DNA of 64,000 nt from Symbiodinium natans. Taxonomy: Eukaryota; Sar; Dinophyceae; Suessiales; Symbiodiniaceae. Every line of letters begins with the position of its first letter. The stretch's first letter is position 1. A model generated the notes under the pieces. The model was not told where the DNA came from and did no database searches. It was given only the letters and a program-made list of their open reading frames with translations. The stretch spans positions 257,501 through 321,500 of the forward strand of contig CAJNDS010002282.1 of NCBI GenBank assembly GCA_905221605.1. Direction: 5' to 3'. Position numbers and translations under genes: made by a program. Below, piece by piece: positions 1 through 11,720 of the stretch.

Positions 1-3000
1 ATAATCCCCCTAAGCACAACCCAGCAACAGCCACCGGATAGCCGTCCGACCCGTGCGCAACGGCCGTTTTGTTCTCGAGCCCGGAGGAATCGAAGCTCTG
101 AAGCCTGATATCGTCGCCGAAGGCGCTTCAGTCGCGATGTACACAGGGGTGTTATAGGGATCACTTGGGATGTTCCCCCCTTCTACTAACAGTCCTGAAT
201 AGGAATTCTAGTGCCCCCGAACAGTCCTTAATGGGGTAGTACCCCCCTGACTAGGGACTGTGAGTATAGGGGGCAACATCCCAAGGGATCATTCTAACGG
301 ATCGACGCAGTTGAAGCTACTAAGGGCAAACCCAGAAGCGCTCCGCCGCCCCAAACCAGCACGCGATCGTTGGAGCCCAGCTTCATCAAAGGAATGTAAG
401 GGTCGAAGGAGTAGACCTGCAGACTTCCTTAGTTGTTCCTGTAACCTGGGGGAATTCAAGGTGAGCCTTTGGGATTCTAAGGGTTTTATACTACCCCAAC
501 AAGGTTAAAGGTTACCCTAAACCCTAAACCCTAAACCCTACACCCTAAACCCTAAACCCTAAACCCTAAACCCTACTACCAGGCGTCTCCTCCTTCTGTC
601 CGACAGGCTGTCAGACAATCCTGCACTGTGGAAGTGGTGCTTCCACTCGAGCTGGCCTTCATTGAGCTTCATAACCTTACGTCTCCCAGTAACCAAGGGG
701 AAAGAAGGTTAAAGTTTAGGGTTTAGGGTTTAGGGTTTAGGCCTTAGGGCTTTAGGGTTTAGGGTTTAGGGTTTAGGGTTTATCAGGAAACCCAAAAAGC
801 TTAAAGTTCAGCTGCAGGAGAAGTAAGTAACGAAGCCATCTTGATTTTCGCCCGACTGGTAGTCCCTCGTCCAAGTTCTATCGGGGTCTGCGAGCTTGAC
901 AACGCCACCGCCCACAACGAAGATCTGATCCGTGGAGTCCACCTGTGCGTTTCAACAGGGCTCCTGTCTTACGCAAGACTCAACCGCAACCACAAACACC
1001 ACCACCACCACGACAAACAAACGAACAAACAAGCAAACAAACAAACAACCAGACAGACAGACAGACAAACAGACAGCCAACCGACCAACCAACCAACCAA
1101 CTAGACCGACAGACAAACAAACAACCAACTAGACAAACAAACAGACAACAAACCAACCAGACAGACAAGGCGTTTAGACAAACACTTCTTTCGACAAGCT
1201 CCCACCTGACAATCGCGCAGCCGCGGATAGATGAGGGCATCTTGACCTTGGCCGATGCTGCTCGAGCGGCGGCGATGGCCGAAGAAGCCGCCCGTGGCGC
1301 TGACCTCCGCAACCTGCACCAGTGCTCACTGCACCCTATACTCCCCCTACATATATGTATATATATATATATATATATACCTGTCAGAAGGGATTATATA
1401 GGTACCCATAGTAATTCCTTGAAGGTTATATTCTAGGGGGATATAGGGCACCTCATTCCCTACTAACCAACCTGCACAGTGTGGACGTAGTGCTCGGCCA
1501 AGAAGGAGACCCAGGACAGGGTACCTTAAATCATCTTAGGGTTCAGGGTTCAGGGTTCAGGGTTTAGGGTTTAGGGTTTCGGGTTTAGGGTTTAGGGTTT
1601 AGGGTTTAGGGTTTAGGGTTTAGGGTTCTAGGCATCATTTAAGGGACATTCCTTAACTCATGTAGGGGATTTGGGGAGTCTCTCTTAGCCCACGACAAGG
1701 TGCCATTCGGGGTGGCCTTCAAGATCATGGCCTTCAAGGTTTAGGGTTTAGGGTTTAGGGTTTAGGGTTTAGGGTTTAGGGTTTAGGGTTTCGGGATCAG
1801 GGCCTCGGCTCCCAGCTCCTTTCTGAACTGCCCCGCCAGGATCGGGGCATCCGTGGAGTCCAGCTGCAAGCCTCTACCCAGAGACTCCAAAACCCCTTAA
1901 TTAAGGAATGTACCTTAAATCATATTAGGGTTCCTATTCTAATTTAGGGTATATTCCTTAATTAAGGGGTTTTGGGAGTCTCTGGGTACTCCCCCTTGGG
2001 AACCCTTCATAAAAAATGATACTATTCATCTCCTCTCGGGTTCGTTTATCTGAACAAAATTTAAAAATCAATGTTACTAATAATCTCTTGGGCTAAAATT
2101 ATAAACAAAATTGTTTAAAAAGAATGATATTACTAATATCCTCTTGGGTTTTATATAAACAAAAATATAAGAAAAGCAATACTTCCCGAAAGGGGGGATA
2201 GAGAAGCTGACGATGTCGATCTCCCCCATGGGGTCGGGCACGGGATGCTCCAAGGTCCAGAGCACCTCTCCCGAGCTGCTGATCTTCGTGATTCCTCTAC
2301 TGAACTTGGGGGGAACCCTGGGAAAAAAATCGCACTTTTCGCTGTTTCTTAGGAGCTCTACTGAACTTGGGGGCAACCCTAGGAAAAACTATAACTTTTG
2401 GCTGTTTCTTGGGAGTTAAAGTACCGAAAAAATGAAAAAGTATTTCCAAGTCTCCCTAAGATTCGGACCTCGTCCCAGGCCTTCGCATCTGCCACCAGCA
2501 GGTCCTCGTGGGAGTCCAGCTTCATGTAGACCTCGTTGTTTGAGACCTTGACGTAGCGCCTCCAGACCAGAGTTCCTTGCTTGTTGAACTTCATGATGAA
2601 AGCAGTGTGCTGCCTTGGTTGCTCATTAACCCCCCCCCCCCCCCGAAAAAAAAAAAAAACTTAACTGTTGGCTCCCATAATGATGAACACGAGGAACCCC
2701 AAAAAGACTAAGAGAAAAATAGTGATACAGTTGTAGTAAAGTCCCACCTAGCTGCCGAGAGAATGACGCATTGCACAACTCCGAAGATGAAGCGCCCAGG
2801 ACGTAGACGTCATCGTTGGAGGTCACCTGGGTTTAGGGTTAGGGGTTTGGGGTTTAAGGTTTGGTTGGGGATGTTTGGGGGACTTGGATGTCATCGTCGG
2901 AGCCCACCTGAAAGCTCGAGATGGTTTCGGTCTTGTGGACGCTGAGCTCATCCGTCCAAGTCCAGAGCCACTGCCCGGAGCTGGTGAGCTTCATGAGGAA

Positions 3001-3261
3001 GGGGTGCGTCCTTAGTTGGTCCAGCATCCTGGGGGAAGTAAAGGTTCGCCTCTGGGATTATGAGAGGATTTTATACTACCCCGAAAAAGGTTAAAGGTTG
3101 CCTACTCTACTACCAGGCGTCTCGGGGCAGCTGCCCCAGCCATGATCCCGTTGGCCGACGACGACGACACCTCCTGCGTCCTCGCGGAGTCCGACGAGCA
3201 GATCACCGCTCCACGCACAGAGCACACATGTGGAGAGGACCAATGCCACAGCAGACTTCAT
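1..3261 (-). CDS. Secreted SBBP-like beta-propeller protein, multi-exon, 3' end beyond window
   Basis: The gene reads right to left. It starts at ATG 3261 with a signal peptide (MKSAVALVLSTCVLCAWS). Coding islands then recur on the minus strand at about 3261-3112, 3028-2908, 2826-2756, 2613-2445, 2292-2205, 1858-1790, 1742-1685, 1490-1445, 1313-1225, 942-830, 680-600, 430-330 and 150-10. The islands repeat one blade motif: a hydrophobic VYVLG or IFVVG strand, then G.DAFLMKL, then SSG..LW. Examples are FLMKLTSSGQWLWTW, FIMKFNKQGTLVWRRY, ITKISSSGEVLWTLEH and VMKLNEGQLEWKHHF. That is the pattern of SBBP/Kelch-like beta-propellers. Several edges have clear splice sites: acceptor cag|GTGACC at 2826 and donor CAG|gtggg at 2908; a GC donor at 2756 joins in frame to the acceptor at 2613. 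Introns hold telomere-like arrays and TIR elements. Likely an extracellular or vesicular protein; function unknown. Other exon edges are approximate. Confidence 0.6.
156..291. mobile_element. Short TIR element, family 1 (TTGGGATGTTCCCCC)
   Basis: The left arm TTGGGATGTTCCCCC..TACTAACAGTCC (from 165) is mirrored by the right arm GGGACTGTGAGTATAGGGGGCAACATCCCAA (to about 284). Both sides carry the 8-bp direct repeat AGGGATCA (156-163 and 284-291), which looks like a target-site duplication. It has no coding capacity. It is MITE-like or introner-like and lies within the beta-propeller gene. Confidence 0.65.
508..575 (-). repeat. Interstitial telomere-like array (CCCTAAA)n
   Basis: About nine CCCTAAA units with one variant unit (CCCTACA). 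It lies in an intron of the beta-propeller gene, not at a chromosome end. Confidence 0.9.
713..781 (+). repeat. Interstitial telomere-like array (TTTAGGG)n
   Basis: About nine TTTAGGG units, in the opposite orientation to the array at 508-575, so the pair can form a hairpin around the coding island at 600-680. Confidence 0.9.
1005..1170 (+). repeat. ACAA/ACAG-type tetranucleotide microsatellite
   Basis: A degenerate run of ACAA, ACAG and ACCA units. It gives long but meaningless Thr/Gln/Asn-rich or Cys/Leu/Val-rich frames on both strands. Confidence 0.85.
1333..1449. mobile_element. Short TIR element with internal (TA)n
   Basis: The arms CCCTATA.TCCCCCTA (1333-1350) and TAGGGGGATATAGGG (1433-1447) are inverted copies. 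The interior carries a TA dinucleotide run at about 1354-1379. It is non-coding and sits between two coding islands of the beta-propeller gene. Confidence 0.5.
1515..1680. mobile_element. Short TIR element, family 2, with a telomere-like array inside
   Basis: The ends (GGTACCTTAAATCAT on the left; ATTCCTTAA and GGGGAGTCTCT on the right) match the array-free relative at 1876-1986. Here the interior is a run of TTCAGGG and TTTAGGG units (about 1537-1630). Confidence 0.55.
1738..1795 (+). repeat. Interstitial telomere-like array (TTTAGGG)n
   Basis: About eight units between two minus-strand coding islands (1858-1790 and 1742-1685) of the beta-propeller gene, so it is intronic. Confidence 0.9.
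1876..1986. mobile_element. Short TIR element, family 2 (TTAATTAAGG arms), array-free
   Basis: The left arm runs CCCAGAGACTCC then AAAACCCCTTAATTAAGGAAT. The right arm, ATTCCTTAATTAAGGGGTTTT then GGGAGTCTCTGGG, is its near-perfect inverse. Only about 40 bp separate the arms, and that centre contains two TTAGGGT-like seeds. Confidence 0.65.
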
Positions 3262-3979
3262 TGCCAGGGGGCTTGATAATCCTTTGGCCCTGCCAGCAGC
3301 CAAAATGGCAACTGGAAAGTTTGGACATGTGTAGCAAGGCACCAGGTATCCATTCGAAGCATGGGACTGAACACATCACAGTTCACAGCATGGCCTGGAG
3401 ACAGGCCTTGGGAACGCTCACAGTAACAAGCTGGCAAAAACCTGAACCCTAAACCCTAAACCCTAAACCCTAAACCCCAAACCCCAAACCCCAAACCCCA
3501 AACCCCAAACCCTAACCCTGAAGCCCCCAGCCATCCCCAAGTGGTCTCATCGCCTCGTCCCGGAAGGCGCGACGGGCGCTCGGGAATCTGACAGAAGGCT
3601 TTTTAGGGAGCCTTGGGGGGAGTTTAAAAAGGGCAGTTTAAGGTTTTTTAGGGAGCTTTGGGGGGAGTTTAAAAAGGGGCAGTTTCAGAGTTGGAGGGTA
3701 TATAGGGTTCGGTCTAGGGGTTCGTTTTTTAGGGGTTTAGCGTAAGGATTTGGCTTCAGGGCTTGCAAAGGTGCAGTGTGTGGTTTTGGGTTTGCCTGTC
3801 CCTACTCACGAATAATCTTGCAGAAACCGGGACTTCCTCAAATCCTAAAGCCAGAGAAGAACCAAATGTCTGGAGAAGCCGCCAGAGGAAAATTCTGGGT
3901 CGACAGCAGGCCGACCCCTTCCTAGCTCAGAGCTTCGTTGACGTAAAATAGTTGTTGACGGCATACGCCCGTGGGATGG
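3262..3979. other. Upstream region of the beta-propeller gene; no gene seen
   Basis: It holds a CCCTAAA/CCCCAAA array (3443-3520) and a tandem duplication of about 46 bp (TTTTTAGGGAGC.TTGGGGGGAGTTTAAAAA at 3597-3640 and 3644-3688). A promoter for the minus-strand gene should lie here, but no TATA-type box stands out, as is usual in dinoflagellates. Confidence 0.5.
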
Positions 3980-4973
3980 GTCCAAGCGGGCGTTCACATG
4001 CACTTTGGGGTCTGAAGCCTTTTAGCATCTCTGAAGGCTTTCAGCATCTCTGAAGCCTGAAAGCTGGACTCCGCACAAGCCACTCGAAGCGACTGAATCC
4101 CCAAACCTTGGAGCGCGGACTCTAAGAACCTAAATTCAAAAATATCAAGAGCCCCAAGAACCCCGAAGAAAACGTAAAAGCTAAACTAATCAAGGGCCTT
4201 CCTGCCCCAACCCAAACATCCTGAACGCCTTTCTCCATCTTCCTCCCTCTGCTCTCAGGCAGAAGGCCACGGGCGCAGCGGCATTGGTAAAGAAAAGGAG
4301 TGTAAAGGGGGTTTCGATGTTTCTTCGGTTTTCGGGTTTCGGGCTTCGTGTGCATTGGGCAATCAAGACAAAGCGGCGCCATCTTCCACTGACGTGGTCT
4401 TTACTACGGGCACTCAGGCATACAAAGCCAATCATGGGGCTCAAGGGTTCAGGTCTCAGGGCTTAGGGCGTAGATTGAGCCGGTAGAGTTCAGTGACAGC
4501 AGTTCGCCCATCAAGGTGAGAGATGATCCACCTAGCTACATGACTGACTTATTAACTACGCGCGCAGTTGAAGAAGCCGATGCTGTTGCAATGTGGCATG
4601 TCGTTACGTAGAGACTTGCACTGCGCTCACGACACCATAGGCTGTCGAAGAACTGTGAACGGTTGGGCTTCGATGGCTTCGCAAGCTCCGTGACACACAC
4701 ATGCATGACGACGCCGATGGGCTCGCACACAGCTTTCCTGGAGCACACATGGGCTGGCGGCTGGAAGTCATGCGACATCATGCACAGACGTACAAAGCAA
4801 GATCATAAACTTCGCATAGTGGCCGATGAAACACCCGTCTTTTCGAAACTCACGCCTGCAACGCCCCAAATCGTGAGGAGCAGGCAAGCTGCAACACAAC
4901 ATTAATTACGGCAGTCGCGCGTGCGCTTTTGCTGGAAACAGCGGACGCTGACGTTCGGCAGCTTCCACAACTG
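3980..4973. repeat. Left arm of a long-range inverted repeat (partner 43173-43952)
   Basis: Read in reverse complement, it matches 43173-43952 along most of its length. Clear stretches include the junction CAGTTGTGGAAGCTGCCGAACGTCAGCG and the block around AGAGATGC.AAAGGCTTCAG. It is diverged, and about 290 bp (roughly 4355-4640) are present only in this arm. No convincing gene lies in it. Confidence 0.75.
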
Positions 4974-5149
4974 TTATGGCCTGGGTGCAAGGCCAAGTAC
5001 CTTCCTCCCGACTGCACCACTGGGCGAAAATGGCGCAGTTCAATAATTTGGAACCCGCAAGATTAGCCCAGCGCCCGAAAATCAACGCCTTTGTTAGGGT
5101 GAAACTTGACGCGCGTCAAGCTCTCGGCACAGACAGTATCAACAGTTCA

Positions 5150-5720
5150 ATCACCCGGCGAGGGCCCAAAACGGCAGGCGGAAAGGTGGGGGCCCAAAAC
5201 GACGGGCGGAAAGGTGGGGGGTTCAAAACGGCGGGCGGAGAGATTGTGGCAGGAGGCAGTGGCAGTGGGCCTGAAAAGCCCAAAACGGCGGGCGGAAAGA
5301 ATCTGGCAGGAAGCGGGCAAACCCGGCGGGGGCCCAAAACGGCGGGCGGAAAGGTGGGGGCCCAAAACGGTGAGCGGAAAGGTGGGGGCTCAAAACGGCG
5401 GGCGGAGAGAGTGTGGTAGGAGGCAGTGGGGGCCTGAAAGGCCCAAAACGGCGGCGGAAAGAATCTGGCAGGAGGCGGGCAAACCAGGCGGGGGCCCAAA
5501 ACGGCGGGCGGAGAGGATATGGCGGGAGGCAATTGAAAACGGCGGGCGGAAAGAATCTGGCAGGAGGCGGGCAAACCAGGCCCCAAAACGGCGGGCGGAG
5601 AGGATATGGCGGGAGGCAGTTGAAAACGGCGGGCGGAAAGAATCTGGCAGGAGGCGGGCAAACCAGGCGGGGGCCCAAAACGGCGGGCGGAGAGGATATG
5701 GCGGGAGGCGTGTGGAAGCG
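5150..5720 (+). repeat. GC-rich minisatellite with AAAACGGCGGGCGGA core
   Basis: At least a dozen copies of the core AAAACGGCGGGCGGA, alternating with GGGGGCCC, TCTGGCAGGAGGCGGGCAAACC and GATATGGCGGGAGGC spacers. Higher-order units are about 27 and 53 bp. All six frames are open through it because the unit lacks stops, so the long frames here are not genes. Confidence 0.85.
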
Positions 5721-5810
5721 TGACGGGGCAAGAATGGCGGGCAGGTCGGCCCCAAAATGGCAGGTACCGTTTTGGGCAATTGCTAGTGAGAAACGGCGTG
5801 TGACCCCTTC

Positions 5811-5886
5811 AAAAGGACTCAAAAAGGGCCCTTACTGCAGGGCGGCGCGCCCCGCCCTGCATTAAGAGCCTTCTTTTGAGTCCTTC
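5811..5886. repeat. Hairpin (imperfect inverted repeat)
   Basis: AAAAGGACTCAAAA..GGC and CTTACTGCAGGGCGG on the left pair with CCGCCCTGCATTAAG and TTTTGAGTCCTT on the right, around a CGCG centre near 5845. Confidence 0.7.
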
Positions 5887-5922
5887 GAAAACAACTGCCC
5901 CAACCAAGTCCACCCCACGAGA

Positions 5923-6128
5923 CGGGAGGGTAGAATTACCCAGCCCTTGGTGCGTAGGGACGCGCGCCTCACCGCAGCAAGGCTGGGTATCCCTAGCCCG
6001 TGCCCTGGCCGAGAAAGGTTGGTAATTACCCACCCCTCTCGGCCAGGGCACGGGCTAGGGATACCCAGCCTTGCTGCGGTGAGGCGCGCGTCCCTACGCA
6101 CCAAGGGGTGGGTAATTCTACCCTCCCG
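5923..6128. repeat. 206-bp palindrome with no spacer
   Basis: The two 103-bp arms meet at GGTAA|TTACC (6025/6026). The outer ends are CGGGAGGGTAGAATTACCC and its inverse. Only a handful of mismatches are visible. A further copy of TTGGTGCGTAGGGA follows at 6129-6142. It could extrude as a cruciform; no coding content. Confidence 0.9.
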
Positions 6129-6204
6129 TTGGTGCGTAGGGAGGTGGCTGGCAGCTTCCCGTTTCTGTGTTTTTCGTTTCGTTTTGTGCTTTGGATGTGC
6201 CGCT

Positions 6205-6327
6205 TGAACGGAGTTTAAGGCAGAACTAACACTGCAGGTGCAATCACTTTTGACGGCTTGAGCCAATGTCGCATGTGTATGCTCACTCATTGTGAAACAT
6301 GTTGTGTGACACCTACAAATCTAAACA
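6205..6327 (-). repeat. 3' LTR of element 1
   Basis: It begins TGTTTAGATTTG and ends CTCCGTTCA in minus-strand sense (TG...CA). It is base-for-base identical to the inverted copy at 13046-13168. The short polypurine tract TTAGGAGGGG (6337-6328, minus) lies directly before it. Confidence 0.9.
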
Positions 6328-6364
6328 CCCCTCCTAAGCCAGGTGGTCATTTGACCCATTGGCT

Positions 6365-7648
6365 TCACACGAGCCGTTTGGCTGCTCCGGCTCGTCCAAC
6401 ATGAAAACGCAATCCCATGTTCTTGAGGTGTTTGAGCATTGCCACTTCGGGCATTGGTTTGGTGCAGATGTCGGAGTAGTTCTTCGCCGTGCCTACACGC
6501 TCTAGCTCCAGAGCTCGCGCGGCGACTTTCTCTTGCACCCACAAGTATCTTGTTTGCACGTGGCGTGCTTGACCCAGGCCCTGGCGCTGGGTAGTGCCTC
6601 GGGCCGCCGAGGAATCAGATCGAATCCGCAGACCGACCTTTAATCCCCAGTCTTCTAGCATCGCCTGTAGCGACAGACCTATTGACCCTGCTCGAACTAT
6701 AGCGTAAAACTCACTCTCTCCACTCGAAAGGGAGATCGTGCTTTGCACGTTGCTTGAGTGTTTCACGCAGTGCGATCCAAGCATTGTCACTAGTCCCGTG
6801 GTTGACCTCCGCGTGATGAGGCAACCAGCGTGGTCTGAGTCGCAGTACATCACAATCTCTTTGCTGAACCGTTGCGGGCGGTACTCGTAGATCAGCCGTG
6901 GATTTCCGCGTAAGTAGCGGACAAGCCTCTTCAGATCGGCCCATGCCCACTCTGTGGGTTCTTTCATGTGCCGTGCTAAGCTCTTCGTAGCCTCGGCAAT
7001 GTCTGGACGGTCCTGTGCAAGGAACGCTGCCCTCATCGTATGAGACCGATATGCTTTCTGAAGTTCGGCATTCAACGGCTGCGCTTCAAGCATCGCTTTC
7101 AGGTCACTTCCCTTTTTCTTCTCTGCTGGCGTTTTGGCCGCCTTCGCAGACTCCAGGCCAAGGTCGCGTACTAGGGCTTCCGCGTGCCTTGGATCCGCTT
7201 CGTACGTAACAGTTCCTGTCTGGCTGTCATTGCTCACGACCCGGTTCAGGACAGTCATGCTATCCTTTTCACACTCAGGTCCTATGTGGCCATCACACTT
7301 GAACTCGTACTCTTCAGACAGTACTTTGTCTACAAAGCGATGTCCATCTTCGTCTGCCAAGACTAGGAAATCATCCCCATGCACCAATAATCTCACGTCG
7401 GCTTCGGCGTGATAAAAGGTACACGGATATGCTTTTCCCACGACAAACCCGTGCTTGCGTAACAGGCTTGTGTACGATCTCTGCCATACAGCTGAGGCAT
7501 CACGGGCGCCATACATGGTCCGTTTCAACAGACCACAAAAGCCGGGAGCTTCATCTCCCTCGGGAAGTGTGACAAACACACGTCGTTCTGCTTTTCCATA
7601 GAAGTGTGCACGTGATATGTCTGTCAGCTTCAGCGTGAGAGAAAATCG
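6365..7648 (-). CDS. Element 1 reverse transcriptase (distal part) and RNase H
   Basis: The open frame begins at the inversion breakpoint with LKLTDISRAHFYGKAERR, the copia RT block before the LPEGDE motif. The catalytic metal site is LLVHGDDFLVL. RNase H follows: MYCDSDHAG, SLSSGESEFYA, RSDSSAARG and NYSDICTKP supply the usual acidic residues. The frame ends at 6365, close to the polypurine tract. It would copy element RNA into DNA in the virus-like particle. The N-terminal RT motifs lie on the other strand (7642-7890), so this copy cannot make a normal RT. Confidence 0.85.
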   Translation of the reverse strand, partial: RFSLTLKLTDISRAHFYGKAERRVFVTLPEGDEAPGFCGLLKRTMYGARDASAVWQRSYTSLLRKHGFVVGKAYPCTFYHAEADVRLLVHGDDFLVLADEDGHRFVDKVLSEEYEFKCDGHIGPECEKDSMTVLNRVVSNDSQTGTVTYEADPRHAEALVRDLGLESAKAAKTPAEKKKGSDLKAMLEAQPLNAELQKAYRSHTMRAAFLAQDRPDIAEATKSLARHMKEPTEWAWADLKRLVRYLRGNPRLIYEYRPQRFSKEIVMYCDSDHAGCLITRRSTTGLVTMLGSHCVKHSSNVQSTISLSSGESEFYAIVRAGSIGLSLQAMLEDWGLKVGLRIRSDSSAARGTTQRQGLGQARHVQTRYLWVQEKVAARALELERVGTAKNYSDICTKPMPEVAMLKHLKNMGLRFHVGRAGAAKRLV

Positions 7649-7890
7649 AAGAGCGCGTGTGTTGGGACGAAACAGGTCGTCCGCCCATAACCTTGAAGTG
7701 GGTAGACCGCAACAAAGGGGATGATGTTCGGGAAAACTACCGCAGTCGTTTGGTAGTCCGCGAGGTCAAGTCACAGGGACAAGCGGCGTTGATACCAGAC
7801 TACGCACTGTTTTCCTCAATGCCACCTCTGGAAGGATTGAAGATCCTATGCAGTCTGCTGACGACACTCAAGAGGTCAAAGAGCGGAAAG
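7642..7890 (+). pseudogene. Inverted fragment of element 1 reverse transcriptase
   Basis: On the plus strand this reads CWDETGRPPITLKWVDRNKG, then YRSRLVVREVK, then a PPLEGLKILCSLLTT-type stretch. These are the first RT motifs of copia elements, which should sit between GVYDL (minus, near 7885) and LKLTDISRAHFY (minus, near 7640). Both flanking pieces are minus strand, so about 250 bp has been flipped in place. The last residues of the plus frame beyond about 7893 read flanking DNA and are not RT. Confidence 0.8.
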
Positions 7891-8709
7891 GTCGTACACA
7901 CCTTGCTTTTTCACCCAGGCAAGTTCTGACGCTCTTGCTTCCGCAACCTTTCTGGCATCAAGTTGTGCCCCTGTGTTTGCGTCTATGACGGGCTCGCTTA
8001 CGTGAAGCTGCCCTGCCTTGGGTAAGGTGTCATGGAGATACTCTTCGAGCGGTGGCTCCTCGTGTGGGTCAGGTCCACCCACATGGCCCACCTCCTTCAT
8101 TTCTCCATCCAGAACCAGTTGTGCTCGCACTCCTGCCAGTAGTGCTCTTTCAAGCTTCGGAGGATACTCGGCCTTGGCCGTCACGATCCCCTCCTTGAAG
8201 CTTAGCGTTCGGTTCCACACCTTCGCATTGCCCTTGCATAGCTTTTCCAGCGCTGTTGCAACCGTCGCCGAATTAGTAATCCAGCGGGTTCGCTTCTTGC
8301 CGGATTGGCCTGCAATCATTTTTCCACTTTCGTCAACTTTCCACTTGCACATTGGGCCTTCAACCAAGTACGAACCCATCCTTTGAGCAAGTTCATGCTC
8401 CCAGGACTTAGTTCCCCTTGGGCACTCATAGAGGAAGTAGTTTCCGGCTTCCTTCTGTGCCTCGAAGGCCTCAAAGCAAAGCCCCAGTTGAGATCGGGCC
8501 TTCCTCAAATTTCCGCGTCTTGTCTCGACTCCAATCTTGTTGGTCATGTCGAAAGCACGTTGTACTGACTGGAAGGGTCCAGTGGGCAGCTTGCCCACCA
8601 GAAGCTTTGGCTTCACTTGTTCCAGCTTTTCGAAGAAACGCAAATGCTCGGCCTGAGCGAACATCGGCGGCTCTTGGTCCATTGGCAAGATAATGCCTTC
8701 ATTCACCAT
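7876..8709 (-). CDS. Element 1 pol: linker and start of reverse transcriptase
   Basis: In the same frame as the integrase ORF, from which it is separated only by a TAG at 8711-8713. It contains the linker preceding copia RT, ending ELAWVKKQGVYDLSAL, after which it hits the inversion breakpoint and stops. It resembles the conserved pre-RT region of dinoflagellate copia polyproteins. Confidence 0.7.
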   Translation of the reverse strand: MVNEGIILPMDQEPPMFAQAEHLRFFEKLEQVKPKLLVGKLPTGPFQSVQRAFDMTNKIGVETRRGNLRKARSQLGLCFEAFEAQKEAGNYFLYECPRGTKSWEHELAQRMGSYLVEGPMCKWKVDESGKMIAGQSGKKRTRWITNSATVATALEKLCKGNAKVWNRTLSFKEGIVTAKAEYPPKLERALLAGVRAQLVLDGEMKEVGHVGGPDPHEEPPLEEYLHDTLPKAGQLHVSEPVIDANTGAQLDARKVAEARASELAWVKKQGVYDLSAL

Positions 8710-8712
8710 GCT

Positions 8713-10758
<2,046 letters not shown>

Positions 10759-10763
10759 ACCGT

Positions 10764-11720
10764 CTACGGACGCCCCGTGAAACCCAGGCCGTCTTGGCCC
10801 TTGCTTCCGCCCTTCACTCCTTTCTTCTCGTCTTGCAGAGGAAACACGTAGACGCCGTTCTTCACTTGCATCTTGGTTCCGACACCCTTGTGCTTCCAGG
10901 CCAACTGGCGCAACGCCTCGTCGGCCTCCTTAGCGAAAGCGGTTCCTTTTGGGACCAGCAAGCCTCCTGTTCCATGCAGAAACGCAAAATGCGTCTTGCA
11001 CGCCTGTGCTCCTGACAGGAGTATGCGGTGGACCCCGGCGCCTCGGCCGGTGATCGTGGCCCCACGGCCTCCCGACAAAGTGCCGGTGACCTCAGCTTTT
11101 CCTTGGTCCTTCAGCGCCTCACCTGACGCCGTCTTGTAGCGGACGCCGTTGTCCTTTGGCTGCGTCACGTACTTCTCAGGCAGAACGGTCACGGCCGCTC
11201 CCGTGTCAAAGTTGACCTCGACGCTAGCCACGCCTGGCGAAGCGCCCAGGCTGGCAGCATCCACGGTCTCGAAGCTGTGCACCGATTGGCGCACGCCTCC
11301 TTCGCCCGGGTCCTCCGGGTCTTCTCCTCTTGGGTCGCGGCGGTCGTTGTAGTCTTCACAGTGCACAGTCTCTTCGTCGTCGTCTTCGCTTTTCTTGACC
11401 TTCTTCTTTCCTCTGTGCTCTGGATCCCAGGTCGACCCAAGCTTCCTCTTCAGCTTGTTGCGCCTTTGGTTTCTCTTTTGGTTCCTCTTCTTCTTCTGCT
11501 CGGCCGCAATCGACGGGTCCGCCGAGTAGCGCCCGGTCGCCTTCGGCCTTTCCTGCTTTTCGAGCTCCTTCCGGTAGAGCTCCTCCTCGTCGTCGGCATC
11601 CACGCGGTGGCTCGTCCTTTCGGCTTTCGTGAGGGGGCGGTAGTCCTTTCGCCGCTCGGGCTTGGCCTCCGTCCCATCGCTGTGGATAACCTCTGCGTCG
11701 AAAGGAGCCTGTCTGTATCT
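10764..11720 (-). CDS. Element 1 aspartic protease and preceding region
   Basis: The retroviral-type protease motif is VEVNFDTGAAVTVLPEKYV (the D-T-G active site). N-terminal to it lies a Lys/Arg- and Asp/Glu-rich stretch. The frame is open upstream of the GTG at 11603, through TSHRVDADDEEE, back into the 36-bp minisatellite near 11700, which shows that the array interrupts the coding sequence. It would process Gag-Pol. Confidence 0.75.
   Translation of the reverse strand, partial: RYRQAPFDAEVIHSDGTEAKPERRKDYRPLTKAERTSHRVDADDEEELYRKELEKQERPKATGRYSADPSIAAEQKKKRNQKRNQRRNKLKRKLGSTWDPEHRGKKKVKKSEDDDEETVHCEDYNDRRDPRGEDPEDPGEGGVRQSVHSFETVDAASLGASPGVASVEVNFDTGAAVTVLPEKYVTQPKDNGVRYKTASGEALKDQGKAEVTGTLSGGRGATITGRGAGVHRILLSGAQACKTHFAFLHGTGGLLVPKGTAFAKEADEALRQLAWKHKGVGTKMQVKNGVYVFPLQDEKKGVKGGSKGQDGLGFTGRP

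Noticed and set aside
945-1436. Gln/Thr/Asn-rich ORF
   Set aside because: Derived from an ACAA/ACAG microsatellite; the real coding islands here are on the minus strand.
5106-5865. Long overlapping open frames on both strands
   Set aside because: They follow from a stop-free GC-rich minisatellite; no codon preference or motifs.
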